Shown here: positions 30,492 to 39,666 of the stretch, piece after piece
Layout of the letters: each line of letters begins with the position of its first letter
How positions within the stretch are numbered: position 1 is the first letter of the stretch
DNA from: Albugo candida
Taxonomy: Eukaryota > Oomycota > Peronosporomycetes > Albuginales > Albuginaceae
Length of the DNA stretch: 64,000 nucleotides
Direction: 5' to 3'
NCBI GenBank assembly: GCA_905220665.1
Contig: CAJNAR010000019.1
Span: 186,001-250,000 of the forward strand
Translations under genes and position numbers: made by a program
The notes under the pieces: model-generated
What the model was told of the DNA's origin: nothing
The model's input: the letters and a program-made list of their open reading frames with translations, nothing else
Databases searched by the model: none

Positions 30492-30959
30492 GTGTTCAAT
30501 CGTGTGGTTCACGTCCTTCTGTATTGCTTATATCACTACAAAAGTGCTACTTGTATGCTCACTATCTACCACAGTCACAGTTTGTTGGGTCGGGAAAGGT
30601 AGAAGTAGAGATTACTTGGAAGTGGGTAAAAATGAACTACATTGAATGAAATTTGCCTTAGGAATGTAATCACAGGTACTACATAGGTTTTCTATGAGGA
30701 CATCAAAATGATAAGGAGGTCACAGATAAGCAGGACTTAGAAATCTCAAGAAAGAGAGATTGCGGTATGTGGCCAAAAGTGTTAGCTCACATGCTGTTAT
30801 GCGTTGAATGACGGAAAGCATTGACAGTCGTTAGGATTACCTCGACATTCTAGAGAAGCCGCCCATTGCAATCGCACAACAGCACCAGAACTCAAATCAC
30901 TCTTGACTAGGTTCGGCCCAATTCGGATCATTAACGCCTCCACTATGTACATAAAAGTA

Positions 30960-31500
30960 CACAAAGTTGACGGTAGCAGTGCTGCATGCTGTCTTTCCTG
31001 TACCAAATACACTTCATCCTGACACAAAAGACGGCCCTCGACCAATGCACGGCACTCCACGACATCATTTTATGACTGTGATGCAATGCGGCTGAAGTAC
31101 GAATGAAATGATGATGTTTCGTTGTCAATAAGAAATGGTGGGTTATAGGTCGGACGAATTCGGGCACGATAGGTAGGGAGATCTTAATGCTTTTTCCATG
31201 CATACTGTTGAATCGTACAAGGTGAGAAATCTTTCTTCCAATGTTGAGGTGCATTCGGTGAAGCGTTTTGACAGATTATATGATACTGCTTGCAGCAGGA
31301 GTAAATTTTCGTGCCTAAATAGCATCTGTTTTTTTGGCAGCCTACACGATGCGTCAAAGCAACGAATCGCGCTAGAGAGAAAGTTTTTGACGCAAAGAAT
31401 AGCCGTACATTTGACGACGGAAAATATTGATGTACGTCACGGAGCAATTTCGATCCTCTAATCGTCGAGCAGGAGTATGTATGATAAGAAAGTATATATA
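30960..31500. repeat. Diverged segmental duplication, copy 1
   Basis: Matches 35930-36500 in the same orientation in blocks: GCATGCTGTC near 30985 and 35960, a GGCACTCCACGACA/GGCAGTCCACGACA block, and a GGGAGATCT..GCTTTTTCCATG block near 31170 and 36325 followed by CTTCCAATGTTG/CCTCTAATGTTG and ATATGATACTGCTTGCAGCAGGA/ATATAATACTGCTGGTAGCAGGA (each under 24 bases). It lies directly 3' of effector B, as copy 2 does of the broken gene D. Confidence 0.6.
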
Positions 31501-31520
31501 CGAAAACACACTGGTAAAGT

Positions 31521-31585
31521 GATATCAGATTAATCCATCACGTTTTTGCCTTTCTAGTTAAAATACTGATATCAAGAAAGGCAAA
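31521..31585. repeat. Nested inverted repeat (hairpin) 3' of effector B
   Basis: Two inverted pairs: GATATCAG (31521-31528) with CTGATATC (31566-31573), and TTTGCCTTTCT (31545-31555) with AGAAAGGCAAA (31575-31585), an 11-bp perfect stem with a 19-nt loop. The two pairs interleave, so only one can form at a time. It lies 50-115 bases beyond the stop of effector B on its transcript side. It could be a 3' processing signal or a remnant of a small inverted-repeat element. Confidence 0.5.
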
Positions 31586-31636
31586 CCTTCTTGTACTTGA
31601 TGATGACTTCATTACTCAGAACTTCCGAACCACTTA

Positions 31637-32176
31637 TTATCCATCGTAGCGGCCATTTTTATCCACTTCTTTTACTTCTGAACTTGATGCGTGTGTTTCT
31701 TCCACGTTTGCAATTGCTGGGGATTGTGCCTTCTTCTCCACTTCTGCATTTGATGCACGTTGCTTCCTTTGCGAACGGAGATGGGGAAGATCATTGAAAT
31801 GTCTCTGTATAGCCGACTTTATAAGCACATCAGCGAGAAAATCATCGGGAGTATCGACCGGTATGACAGGGGGAATATATCTTGAATTACCCTCATCAAG
31901 GAGTTGACGATTTGTTGTGGTCGCTTCGTCAGGAGCAACGGAACTGATAACACGACTATGAGTCGTGTGACCATGTAGATAATTGTCCCTCACTAATTGT
32001 GATGCTGCTGAATCCGTGTGCAACTTCATTGGCATTCCTGGCTCTGCTCGTTCGACATCTCCACGTTTGAGCTGTCGCAAGGAACTATCAGGGTATCGAT
32101 TTAGGTCCTTACCTGTGACTACAGCGATAGGAGAAAGAAGCAATAAATTTAGTAATGAGGCTGTATGTGCCTTCAT
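31637..32176 (-). CDS. Small secreted RxLR-like effector candidate B
   Basis: 179 residues from the ATG at 32176 (MKAHTASLLNLLLLSPIAVV, a strong signal peptide); an upstream in-frame ATG at 32206 would bury the signal, so the second is preferred. After cleavage near residue 21-22, RQLK at residues 34-37 is followed by RGDVERAEP. This resembles a degenerate RxLR-dEER translocation motif at the correct distance (30-60 residues) from the start. A second RQLLDE occurs in the middle. There are no cysteines. The C-terminus is Lys/Glu/Ser-rich (SSSEVKEVDKNG) and matches the tail of broken gene D (ASSAEVKEADA). Expected to be secreted and possibly translocated into host cells; function unknown. Confidence 0.68.
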   Translation of the reverse strand: MKAHTASLLNLLLLSPIAVVTGKDLNRYPDSSLRQLKRGDVERAEPGMPMKLHTDSAASQLVRDNYLHGHTTHSRVISSVAPDEATTTNRQLLDEGNSRYIPPVIPVDTPDDFLADVLIKSAIQRHFNDLPHLRSQRKQRASNAEVEKKAQSPAIANVEETHASSSEVKEVDKNGRYDG

Positions 32177-34437
32177 TGTCCAAGTACCAGGTATTGAAAT
32201 GTTCACAAGAATGACTTTTAACGAGTGAAGGAGATGGCGTATGAATTACTTCAGCTGACAATAACGTTGCACGAGTCACTGGCAAGCACTAGAAGCCAGA
32301 TAAGTCCAGCTCTAGCGCTTAAAGTAGGACTCCTCATCTTCCAAATTTACCAGTTGAGATGCTCGCATCATTCTATATTGCGTATCAGATGAGTTGTATA
32401 CTTACTGTAAATACCACACCGTCAGAATTCGCGGGGTCGGGAAAGGAAGGGAGCAGTACTCCAACGTTTCAATTGGGTAATGACACTAACCGACTACTTC
32501 TTTAAATTTTGGACTAGAAATATCATTATTTATTCTCCAAGTGTGAAATCCCTACAACGTGTGTCTTCTTCCAAGTATAGTGAAATCACATACCTGACTG
32601 GGAAGTGTGCAACACCACTACGTGGGACAAAGCGTTAAAGTGGGTTAGTGAAAGGAGCCAAAACCTCGCGTGGGTATTTGACCACGTGGCAATGCTCAGC
32701 AGGTACTTTGCCAAAGAATTACACTCACATGGAGGGAGTTTTTTGAGAGACATCCATTTTTATCGACAGAGAGTTGTCTCTGACACTTTACACTGCAACG
32801 TGAAGGCTGCACGTTGGCTCGTGTACCGCAAGGAGCGTCGCCGATAAACGGACGTGAACATGACTTCACTCAAGGCTATGTGAAAACATTACATGCAGAA
32901 GCCGGCGTCGGATTTATATGTGACGCTATCATTCCATGGTTGAATAAAAGGACGTTGAAGGACTCGATGGATAACATCACTCACGACATGACACTCCATC
33001 TTTAGCGGCATCACGCTAGTGGTGGCTCAGTGGTCGTATGGATCGGATCAAGCATTCTGGATAAGTCACAACTTGTTCGCTGAACGGTGGAGAAGTATTG
33101 AACAATATGGTGACACAATATCGCGATGACTTTTCCGATTTGTAGAGCTGAGCCACAAAATGAATTCATATGTCCATCACGCAGCCATACCTCTTTGCTG
33201 GAGATGGGGCCAACTCATCTGCTGATCTTGATGTCAACCCAAAATCGTCACCATTCGAAATTTGTGATTGACCATGACCAGACTGGTATACGCCGATGGA
33301 AAGTTGTACGCGAGCGTATCTGATTACAAGAAGCTCATCTCAAACATGGACGGAAATCTTTCATGCCCGCACCAGCATTGCTTGATAGCTTGATGCATCA
33401 TGCGGCCTTGCAGTCTATAGAAGCAAGGGAAGCGAAATGCACTTCAAAATCAATTCTGTGGTTTCTGTCATTTTCATCTTCAAGTGGAGTTGGTTATTTA
33501 CTTACCGCATGCTGACGCAGTATCTGAAAAGCCTGAAGCTGAGGGTGCTGTGAATCAACCTGTGGGGGTCGTCATCACTCAACGCCGAATGCGAACAAGC
33601 ACCTTTTAGTCCCAGTATGTGTGGAAGCGTTCAAGTCAAAAGAGCACATGTGCCGAAGTTACCATTTCCAAGCTCCAAAGAGATATAGAAACTACAAGCA
33701 CGGATTCTCTGCGTCCGCGGGTTTACGGTCCTGAAAGGAGTTGCTCCCTACTGATACGTACGCAGTAGTGCAACTCTAATCCTAGTCCTGGTTGAATGAC
33801 AACGTTTCGTTTTGAGTGGCAGAATCTCGTTTGGAAAACGCTGTGCTTCAAATGCTTGCATTTATTACAAACTAAACACAGTATCGTATTTTGGTGGGCC
33901 GATGCAAGCGCAATCAAAGTTCCTAACAGCAAACGAAAGCAACCAACTCAGGGCGTCACGAAAATATCGATTCCAGCAACAAACTTTGTACAATCAGATC
34001 ATCCTTTGCACTAGTTCGGTTCAAAGAACCCAACGGCGTACGTCGCTTAGACTCGTACCATCGATGAAGTGCTATTTCTTAACTTCTGTGTGGTTTCGAG
34101 ATGGGTAATGCGGTCAAATGACTTCTAATAAATATATATTTTACTGACTTCGAGAGCTTTTTTGATAACCTTCAAGAATTGGATGAAAGTTGAAGTATGG
34201 AGGTGTCTTAACTGCTCTTTTCGTAATAATTGATTAATCTTTCATGCTGATCTCCTTACCACGTAATGGCTGGGGATGTATCACCTATGCACCATAATCG
34301 TAACAGGAAGATGTCTTTGACAATCGCGAAAGACAGCAAAATATATAGATCTCAAAACAAACTATATATTTTTCTCTGTCAAGATCGAGTTATTTGAGCA
34401 AAACAATCCTGCATCACTAAATAGTGACTCGATAACA
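32177..34437. other. 2.2 kb gene-poor spacer inside the effector island
   Basis: The first ~300 bases are the upstream region of effector B. The remainder holds only short frames on both strands (for example 32605-32847, 32814-33005, 33126-33323, 33796-34014) without signal peptide, domain or consistent splicing. It may contain relics of duplicated genes or transposons but nothing could be identified. Confidence 0.5.
32312..32345 (-). promoter_or_regulatory. Conserved upstream element of effector B
   Basis: About 135-170 bases upstream of the start at 32176. The minus strand reads AGATGAGGAGTCCTAC then TTTAAGCGCTAGAG, matching the element upstream of effector A. GGGTCGGGAAAGG recurs near 32440, as upstream of A. 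Presumed promoter part or inherited flank of the duplicated unit. Confidence 0.4.
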
Positions 34438-35106
34438 TTATGGGTTCTTGTACCAATCTCGGACAAAGGTCTCATAATCGTTCGCCTTTTCTCTCTTCTC
34501 TATTACTTTCTTACGTTGTTCCTGTTCCGTAGGGCCTGAAGAGAGAAATACGGGATCAGATGTAGACCGTCGCATATTGACCGTTGAAGGAGCGGTGGAT
34601 ACAGTTTTGACGCGAATAAAGTTTTTCTCTCTCATAGGGATATATAGTCGTCGATTCGATGCGATTCTGTCGTCATTTGGAAGGGGAGATAATGCAAGGC
34701 CGTGACGAGTGCTGATTTTTTCGTCTCCGACGTCTCGATCAAGCGGACCTTGTGTCACCCAATTGTGGGGAGGGGGTGCTTCGACTTGGTCAGTTAGTTC
34801 GGTTCGTCCCCCTTGACTTTGATCTTGTGCAGAGTATCCTCTAGAATGGATAGTCGAGACGGGAACACGTGCAGCGACCAATGTGACCACACCTTCATTC
34901 TTTTTGTCGGTTGTCGCATGTTCCAAACGATGAATCACTGTAGCTTGACGAGCTGCGCTCCCTGTATTCGACAGCAAATTCAGACAAGTGCTTCGTGGCA
35001 TCCCTCGTTTTGATATCTGCGCGCAATTCGAGTGAGGTTTGTTCCTGTTCATAGCTACTGCTGAATAGAACAGTAAAGCCGGATACCATAATGTATTCTT
35101 TTTCAT
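34438..35106 (-). CDS. Small secreted effector-like protein C
   Basis: 222 residues from the ATG at 35106, beginning MKKNTLWYPALLFYSAVA (signal peptide; an in-frame ATG at 35142 would precede it with a second hydrophobic run). The mature chain is basic and Ser/Arg/Asn-rich with two early cysteines. Mid-protein, SNRRLYIPMREK parallels the RRL/RQL motifs of A and B, followed by TVSTAPSTVNMRR. The tail is strongly charged (EQEQRKKVIEKREKANDYE) and ends in FVRDWYKNP. Overall similarity to A and B is weak, but the upstream DNA shares the same TGACTGGC and GAGGAG..CTAC blocks, supporting membership in the same local family. No enzymatic motif. Confidence 0.6.
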   Translation of the reverse strand: MKKNTLWYPALLFYSAVAMNRNKPHSNCAQISKRGMPRSTCLNLLSNTGSAARQATVIHRLEHATTDKKNEGVVTLVAARVPVSTIHSRGYSAQDQSQGGRTELTDQVEAPPPHNWVTQGPLDRDVGDEKISTRHGLALSPLPNDDRIASNRRLYIPMREKNFIRVKTVSTAPSTVNMRRSTSDPVFLSSGPTEQEQRKKVIEKREKANDYETFVRDWYKNP

Positions 35107-35209
35107 TGCACAGGCGGAGAGGAGGCTAAGATTTATGTGCACGAAATAATTACGCTATTGATCAGGTAAATGACTGGCCACCAAGCACGCAGAGCCTGAT
35201 GATTAAAAC

Positions 35210-35246
35210 ACTTGCGTCTTTCGTAGTGTTCTCCTCATCTTCATGC
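35210..35246 (-). promoter_or_regulatory. Conserved upstream element of effector C
   Basis: About 105-140 bases upstream of the start. The minus strand reads AAGATGAGGAGAACACTACG, a slightly altered form of the A and B element. Nearby TGACTGGCCACCAAGCAC (35171-35188) also recurs as TGACTGGCTGCCAGGTAC upstream of broken gene D (from 37547). Confidence 0.35.
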
Positions 35247-35596
35247 AGTAGGTATTTTGGTCATTCCTATTGCGTTTACTCCGTGTGTACCACCGATTTT
35301 GAATCGCGAGAATGAAGTGAACACTACCCTTTACTACCGTCCCTGATCATTTAACTACGTATGCTTATTTTGTCAAATTGTACTTACCACCTAAATCCAG
35401 CGTATACGTACTTTCGACTACAATTTTATGGAACTAATGATAATGGAAATGAAACTTGAATTACACTGTAGAAGCAACAAATCTTTTCTACATGTGCGTG
35501 AAATGTACTAAAAAAATAAAAGGAATAATGTCTTCCTACCAGCCATGTAATCTCCCAACTAGTAACACTCCCCTTTGATAAGAGGACATTACATCG

Positions 35597-35899
35597 ATGG
35601 TAAGGCCACGTATGGCAGAAAAGCTAGACCTCGCATGCCTCATATGCAAGGATCATAGCCTACGTTATGCGGTCAAGACAGAGCTCGATAGACTTGTCTC
35701 CAAAACCATTCAAAAAAGCCGCGTATTCAAGACGTACAGCAGCAGAATACCCGAGTCACACCTGAGCAATGTCGGCCTAATATCGAAAAGTGAGCTTTTG
35801 CAGATCCTAGTAGACCATTACGCGCATATGCTGCTCCTCGAGTTTCTCCATATTCGACATGGGGAGCTCAGCTCTGTTAAAATACGGTATACCGGCTAA
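35597..35899 (+). CDS. Doubtful hypothetical ORF of 100 codons
   Basis: Open from MVRPRMAEKLDLACLICKDH to IRYTG. It has a balanced, protein-like composition (amphipathic helices such as SELLQILVDHYAHMLLLEFL) but no signal peptide, domain or visible paralogue. It is on the opposite strand to the effector genes. It could be a relic exon of a transposon or gene, or chance. Confidence 0.2.
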   Translation: MVRPRMAEKLDLACLICKDHSLRYAVKTELDRLVSKTIQKSRVFKTYSSRIPESHLSNVGLISKSELLQILVDHYAHMLLLEFLHIRHGELSSVKIRYTG

Positions 35900-35929
35900 T
35901 GTCGACTATCGGTTTTAGTAGATGTGCTT

Positions 35930-36600
35930 ATGTATGCACACAGTTGACGCTAGCAGCACGGCATGCTGTCCTTCAATACTACTTCTTGTCAGCAAAGGCG
36001 ACCCTGGAACCAATTGATGGCAGTCCACGACAACTTCCTATGGTTCTAGTACATTAGGGGCTGGGATAGGATCGCAGTACGAAAGTGTGGGTTATCGATC
36101 CGGCATATTCACGCGCTGGGACAATTGCAGCACCTGTATTCTTTCTATCACGACTTTTTTGCCACAAGGTATCCCGAGACTGGCTTCATAGTGTAAAAGT
36201 TCATCCTTTGGTTCGTGTATAAATGATTGAACGATTCCAAACTACTCAGTGTCGTAGCGACTCCGAGAAGTTTGATACAACAGCTGATACGACCGTTTTT
36301 TAACGCAGTCGTCTGATCGATAGGGAAGATCTCAGTGCTTTTCCATGTTTAGTGCTGAATGGTACGTCACACATCTCTTTCCTCTAATGTTGTGTTACAT
36401 TGGATAAAGCATGTGACGTGTTATATAATACTGCTGGTAGCAGGAATGCGGATTCGTGCAGAAGGACATCCTTCGTCAATATCGATTATTTGATGACGGA
36501 GAATTGATGTGCGTCATGACGTCAATTTCGTTATTTCAATCATAAAAGAGCGCGTAGGAGAAGTGCATATAGATACGACATTATAATTGCAAAGGGATAT
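35930..36600. repeat. Diverged segmental duplication, copy 2
   Basis: Block-wise match to 30960-31500 with several insertions. It ends with GATATCAGATT near 36598, also present at 31521 just 3' of effector B. Together with the neighbouring gene copy this shows a duplicated unit of about 1.3-1.7 kb comprising one effector gene and its 3' flank. Confidence 0.6.
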
Positions 36601-36674
36601 CAGATTGAATGCATTTTGGGATGCCTTTATCAAGTAAAGCAAATCATCGTGTGATGAGAAATAACTCCGTTTTC

Positions 36675-37425
36675 TTACACAGCACTGCCAAACCAACTCT
36701 CCTCCATCTTACTTATATGAGCGTCTGCTTCTTTCACTTCGGCACTTGACGCGGGTAATTCCTTCTTTGATCGCTGCTGGGCGAACTCCTCACCATCGGG
36801 TCTCGGGATTTGCGAACTTAAATATGTATGCGGCCTGCCATTTTGAAAGGCATAAGAATAAACACTTCCAGATAATTTATGCGGCGTATGTTTTGCGCGT
36901 ACGGGCTTCGATGCGGTTTGCTCCTGGTTTGCTTGATGCTTGGTGCGAGACTTATGCTTACCTTTCTGCTTGTGCATTGCCGGAATTTTATTATTTGGTA
37001 AATACATTATACCTTCTGCTGGAGAATGTAGACAATACGCAGGATGGACTTGACTATTTATATCGCTTCTACTTGCTTCGCTTTGTTCTTGTGAGCAAGA
37101 CTCTTCTTTTGATGCAGTTCCCGAATAATGTGTAGAGGACCGTACACCGATGCATTCCCATGTTGGTCTTTGCAATTGGTTCGTGATTGTCTAAAGCCTT
37201 TCTTTCTATATTGATAAGAGGTACTCTTTCCCGTACGAGAATCCCCACTCCGTAATGCCGAATTCAAAGGAAACTTCGTTGGCACTCTTGGCTCTGCTGG
37301 CTCGACATGTCCACCTGTATGCTGTTCCGAGGAACTTCCAGGATGAGCATATACTTCCCCGCCTCTGATTAGAGCAACAGCAGAAGTAGCAGTAGATTTG
37401 GAGCTGATACTAGCTGCGTCTTCAT
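36675..37425 (-). pseudogene. Broken paralogue of effector B (gene D)
   Basis: The ATG at 37425 starts a family-type signal peptide (MKTQLVSAPN followed by eight Leu) that runs straight into an in-frame TAA. The homologous coding sequence continues in another frame: GSSSEQHTGGHVEPAEP there parallels DSSLRQLKRGDVERAEP of gene B, and the tail ASSAEVKEADA (in a third open segment ending at 36675) parallels SSSEVKEVDK. At least two frame disruptions are therefore needed to connect the parts, one inside the Leu run. The shared upstream TGACTGGC block is kept, but the GATGAGGAGTCCTAC element is not recognisable. Most likely a decayed effector copy. A sequencing error or short intron could explain one break but not easily both. 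Confidence 0.6.
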
Positions 37426-38728
37426 TTTCCGAGCACAAAATTCAAGAAGTTCAATTTGATAGATATGCAAAAAACCAAAAATGATCTCTCAACGTGTGAA
37501 GGAGCCAGCCCCGTTAAAATAACTCCACGCCAACCAGCGAGTTGAATGACTGGCTGCCAGGTACTAATGACTTAATGAGATGAGCTCTTGCGGTCACTGT
37601 AGCATGATTCCATCTTTATCAACTTCGAGCGTGAATGAGCACGAAAATGTTGTGTGGCTACACTATTGGGATAACCTGAAATAGATTTTCTGATTTAACT
37701 CGTCGAAGTTCTCATCGTGTCCACAAGTGCTGTAAGCTCTGCTTAGTAGCAACGCTCTGTTCGGAGCATAGTAGCTCTCTAAAGAACAAACCCATACACT
37801 CCGTAACTCGGGCAAAACGCGACATTTGAAACGTTGATCGTTGCAATGCGATATTTGCCTTTCAACGTATATATACTCTCTCAATCAATAACTTTTTCCT
37901 GACGATACAGGAGCAAAGTTTCCTACATGGCAGACTCACATGACCTGAACCCCGTAGAATAAGACTGGAGAGATCCATTATAGATTTGTAGGATGGCTGA
38001 TCGCTTTGGTTGCTGCGATAGAGACATTTCGAAAATCGGTGACGGCAAAGAGACTTTTGTTCTGAATATGTGTAGCTTTACTAACCATTACTTTATTATA
38101 TTCGCAAAATGCTACCAAAAAGAAGATACCAAGTGGTGATTTGCTTTACTAACCGTTAAATAGCGTGGATCAGCATATAATTCAATAGAAGCGAAGAAGC
38201 TAGACATATTGGAATTCTCTCAAGGAAACAATAGCTGGAGGTCTTATTTCCATCAAGTTTTGCTAGCAGCTATCGATATGGATGACTAAGCTCATATGGA
38301 TTCGATTTTAGAAAGTCTCTGATAGATAGATAGTAAGAGTACACGCAGCCTGGCACTGACATACTTGTATATTGCCAAGTCCTATGCCACCATCACATTA
38401 ACGGGTGTCCATCCCTGCTACCAGTACAGCTCTACAAATTTAGAATCAACTTTATACCACCACATATATAGGAGCTGAAAAGCATGGTTTTGCTCTTCCA
38501 TCCAGCTACGCACCATTAATCCCATTTACATTCGGATGCCCAGAGCTAAATCAAGCTCTGCAGCACTTCATAACTGTTGTATATCAATCAGATTCTGAAT
38601 AGTTACAACAGTACCACCATCCCATGCCGACGTTGACACTTCATTAACTAGTTCATTTCTAGTTAATTAAGCGTTCTCCTGTCGAGCCAATCGAGGCGCT
38701 CTATTGCGAGCCTTACGGTGCTCGTTCA
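37426..38728. other. Gene-poor end of the effector island
   Basis: 1.3 kb without a recognisable gene. Contains the remnant upstream region of gene D (to about 37650) and an imperfect direct repeat GCTTTACTAACC.TTA (near 38087 and 38143). The last part should carry the CBP20 promoter. Confidence 0.45.
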
Positions 38729-39580
38729 ATGGCTGATTTGTACGACGAAATCGCGGAAGAAGAAGAATGTTTGTTACCAAAATATCAGCGAAAGTATTGG
38801 GACCGTAAGACGTACAAATCTCTCGAAGAGCAACAAAGCGCAATCAAACAATCCTCGACATTATATATTGGAAATCTGTCCTTTTACACGTCAGAAAATC
38901 AATTATGTGAGCTCTTCTCGCGTGTCGGAACGATCAAACGCGTTATTATGGGCTTGGATCGGTTCAAGAAGACACCTTGTGGCTTCTGCTTTGTAGAGTA
39001 CGTCCAGAATCGCTACTTCATCGCCATAAACACGTTTTCTATGCTTTAGGTATTATTCGCATGCGGAAGCCTTAGCGTGCTCCAACTTTCTGACTGGGAC
39101 GAAGCTGGATAACCGCGTTATTCGTTGTGAGATGGATGGAGGATTCACTCAAGGTAGGCAGTTCGGCCGAGGTTTTTCAGGCGGCCAAGTTCGTGACGAT
39201 CGGCGCTCCAAGGACGAGTACGATCCTGGCCGTGGAGGTTTCGGAAAAGCTGATTCCGAATCTCAGCCGAATCGAAATTTATTTCGACAGCCGTATAATG
39301 CTCGGAAGAGATCGCGAGGAGATTACTTACCTTCAGAAAAGAACAAACGAGCTTCTGTGTCACCGGATCGGCTCATTCTTGTAAGAACGAAATGGACTGA
39401 GAAGAGTTCCACCTGACGATTGTGTCAATTTAGGAGGAAGAGAATCCGAGATTTCGTGATCGTCCGGAACTGAATGCTGAACCACATGAAGACATGGAGA
39501 AGGCGGATGTCGTTATGGCTTCTAATGATGAAGCTAGCCAGATCAAGCCTGAGCTTGAAGAGTCTGTGAAGATCGAATAG
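38729..39580 (+). CDS. CBP20: Nuclear cap-binding protein subunit 2 (CBP20)
   Basis: Three exons, 38729-38997, 39050-39380 and 39434-39580 (introns 52 and 53 nt), give 747 nt and 248 residues. [13 protein letters not shown] is followed by [20 protein letters not shown] (CBP20 N-terminal cap-contacting helices), then the RRM with RNP2 [11 protein letters not shown] and RNP1 GFCFVEYYSH, then [21 protein letters not shown] and [11 protein letters not shown], matching the conserved cap-binding tail of CBP20. The first intron falls inside RNP1. The extra C-terminal ~80 residues are acidic ([13 protein letters not shown]) and not part of the minimal animal protein (about 156 residues). CBP20 with CBP80 binds the m7G cap of nuclear RNA and promotes processing and export. 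Confidence 0.95.
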
Positions 39581-39666
39581 CTCAGAAGACAAACAGCTGA
39601 TCGACATTACAATCTTACAATTTCCGTACTTGTTACAAAAATACACATGCGATGATACAGCAATTT

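Larger units (their letters stand above)
30307..31636. other. Gene-poor spacer, includes a duplicated 3' flank
   Basis: No credible gene. The first ~300 bases are the upstream region of effector A. From about 30960 to 31500 the DNA is a diverged copy of 35930-36600, so it is an old segmental duplication rather than a gene. Open frames here (for example 31198-31461 plus strand) lack motifs. Confidence 0.5.
35107..36674. other. Gene-poor spacer between effector C and broken gene D
   Basis: The upstream region of effector C occupies the first ~300 bases. From 35930 the DNA is the second copy of the segmental duplication. One 100-codon frame (35597-35899) is listed separately with low confidence. 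Otherwise nothing recognised. Confidence 0.45.

Noticed and set aside
32605..33005. Two overlapping plus-strand frames inside the effector island
   Set aside because: Considered as a transposon or gag relic, but no reverse transcriptase, integrase, DDE or zinc-knuckle motif is visible and the frames cannot be joined.
36746..37135. 129-codon plus-strand frame opposite broken gene D
   Set aside because: It lies antisense to sequence with homology to effector B and shows no features of its own.
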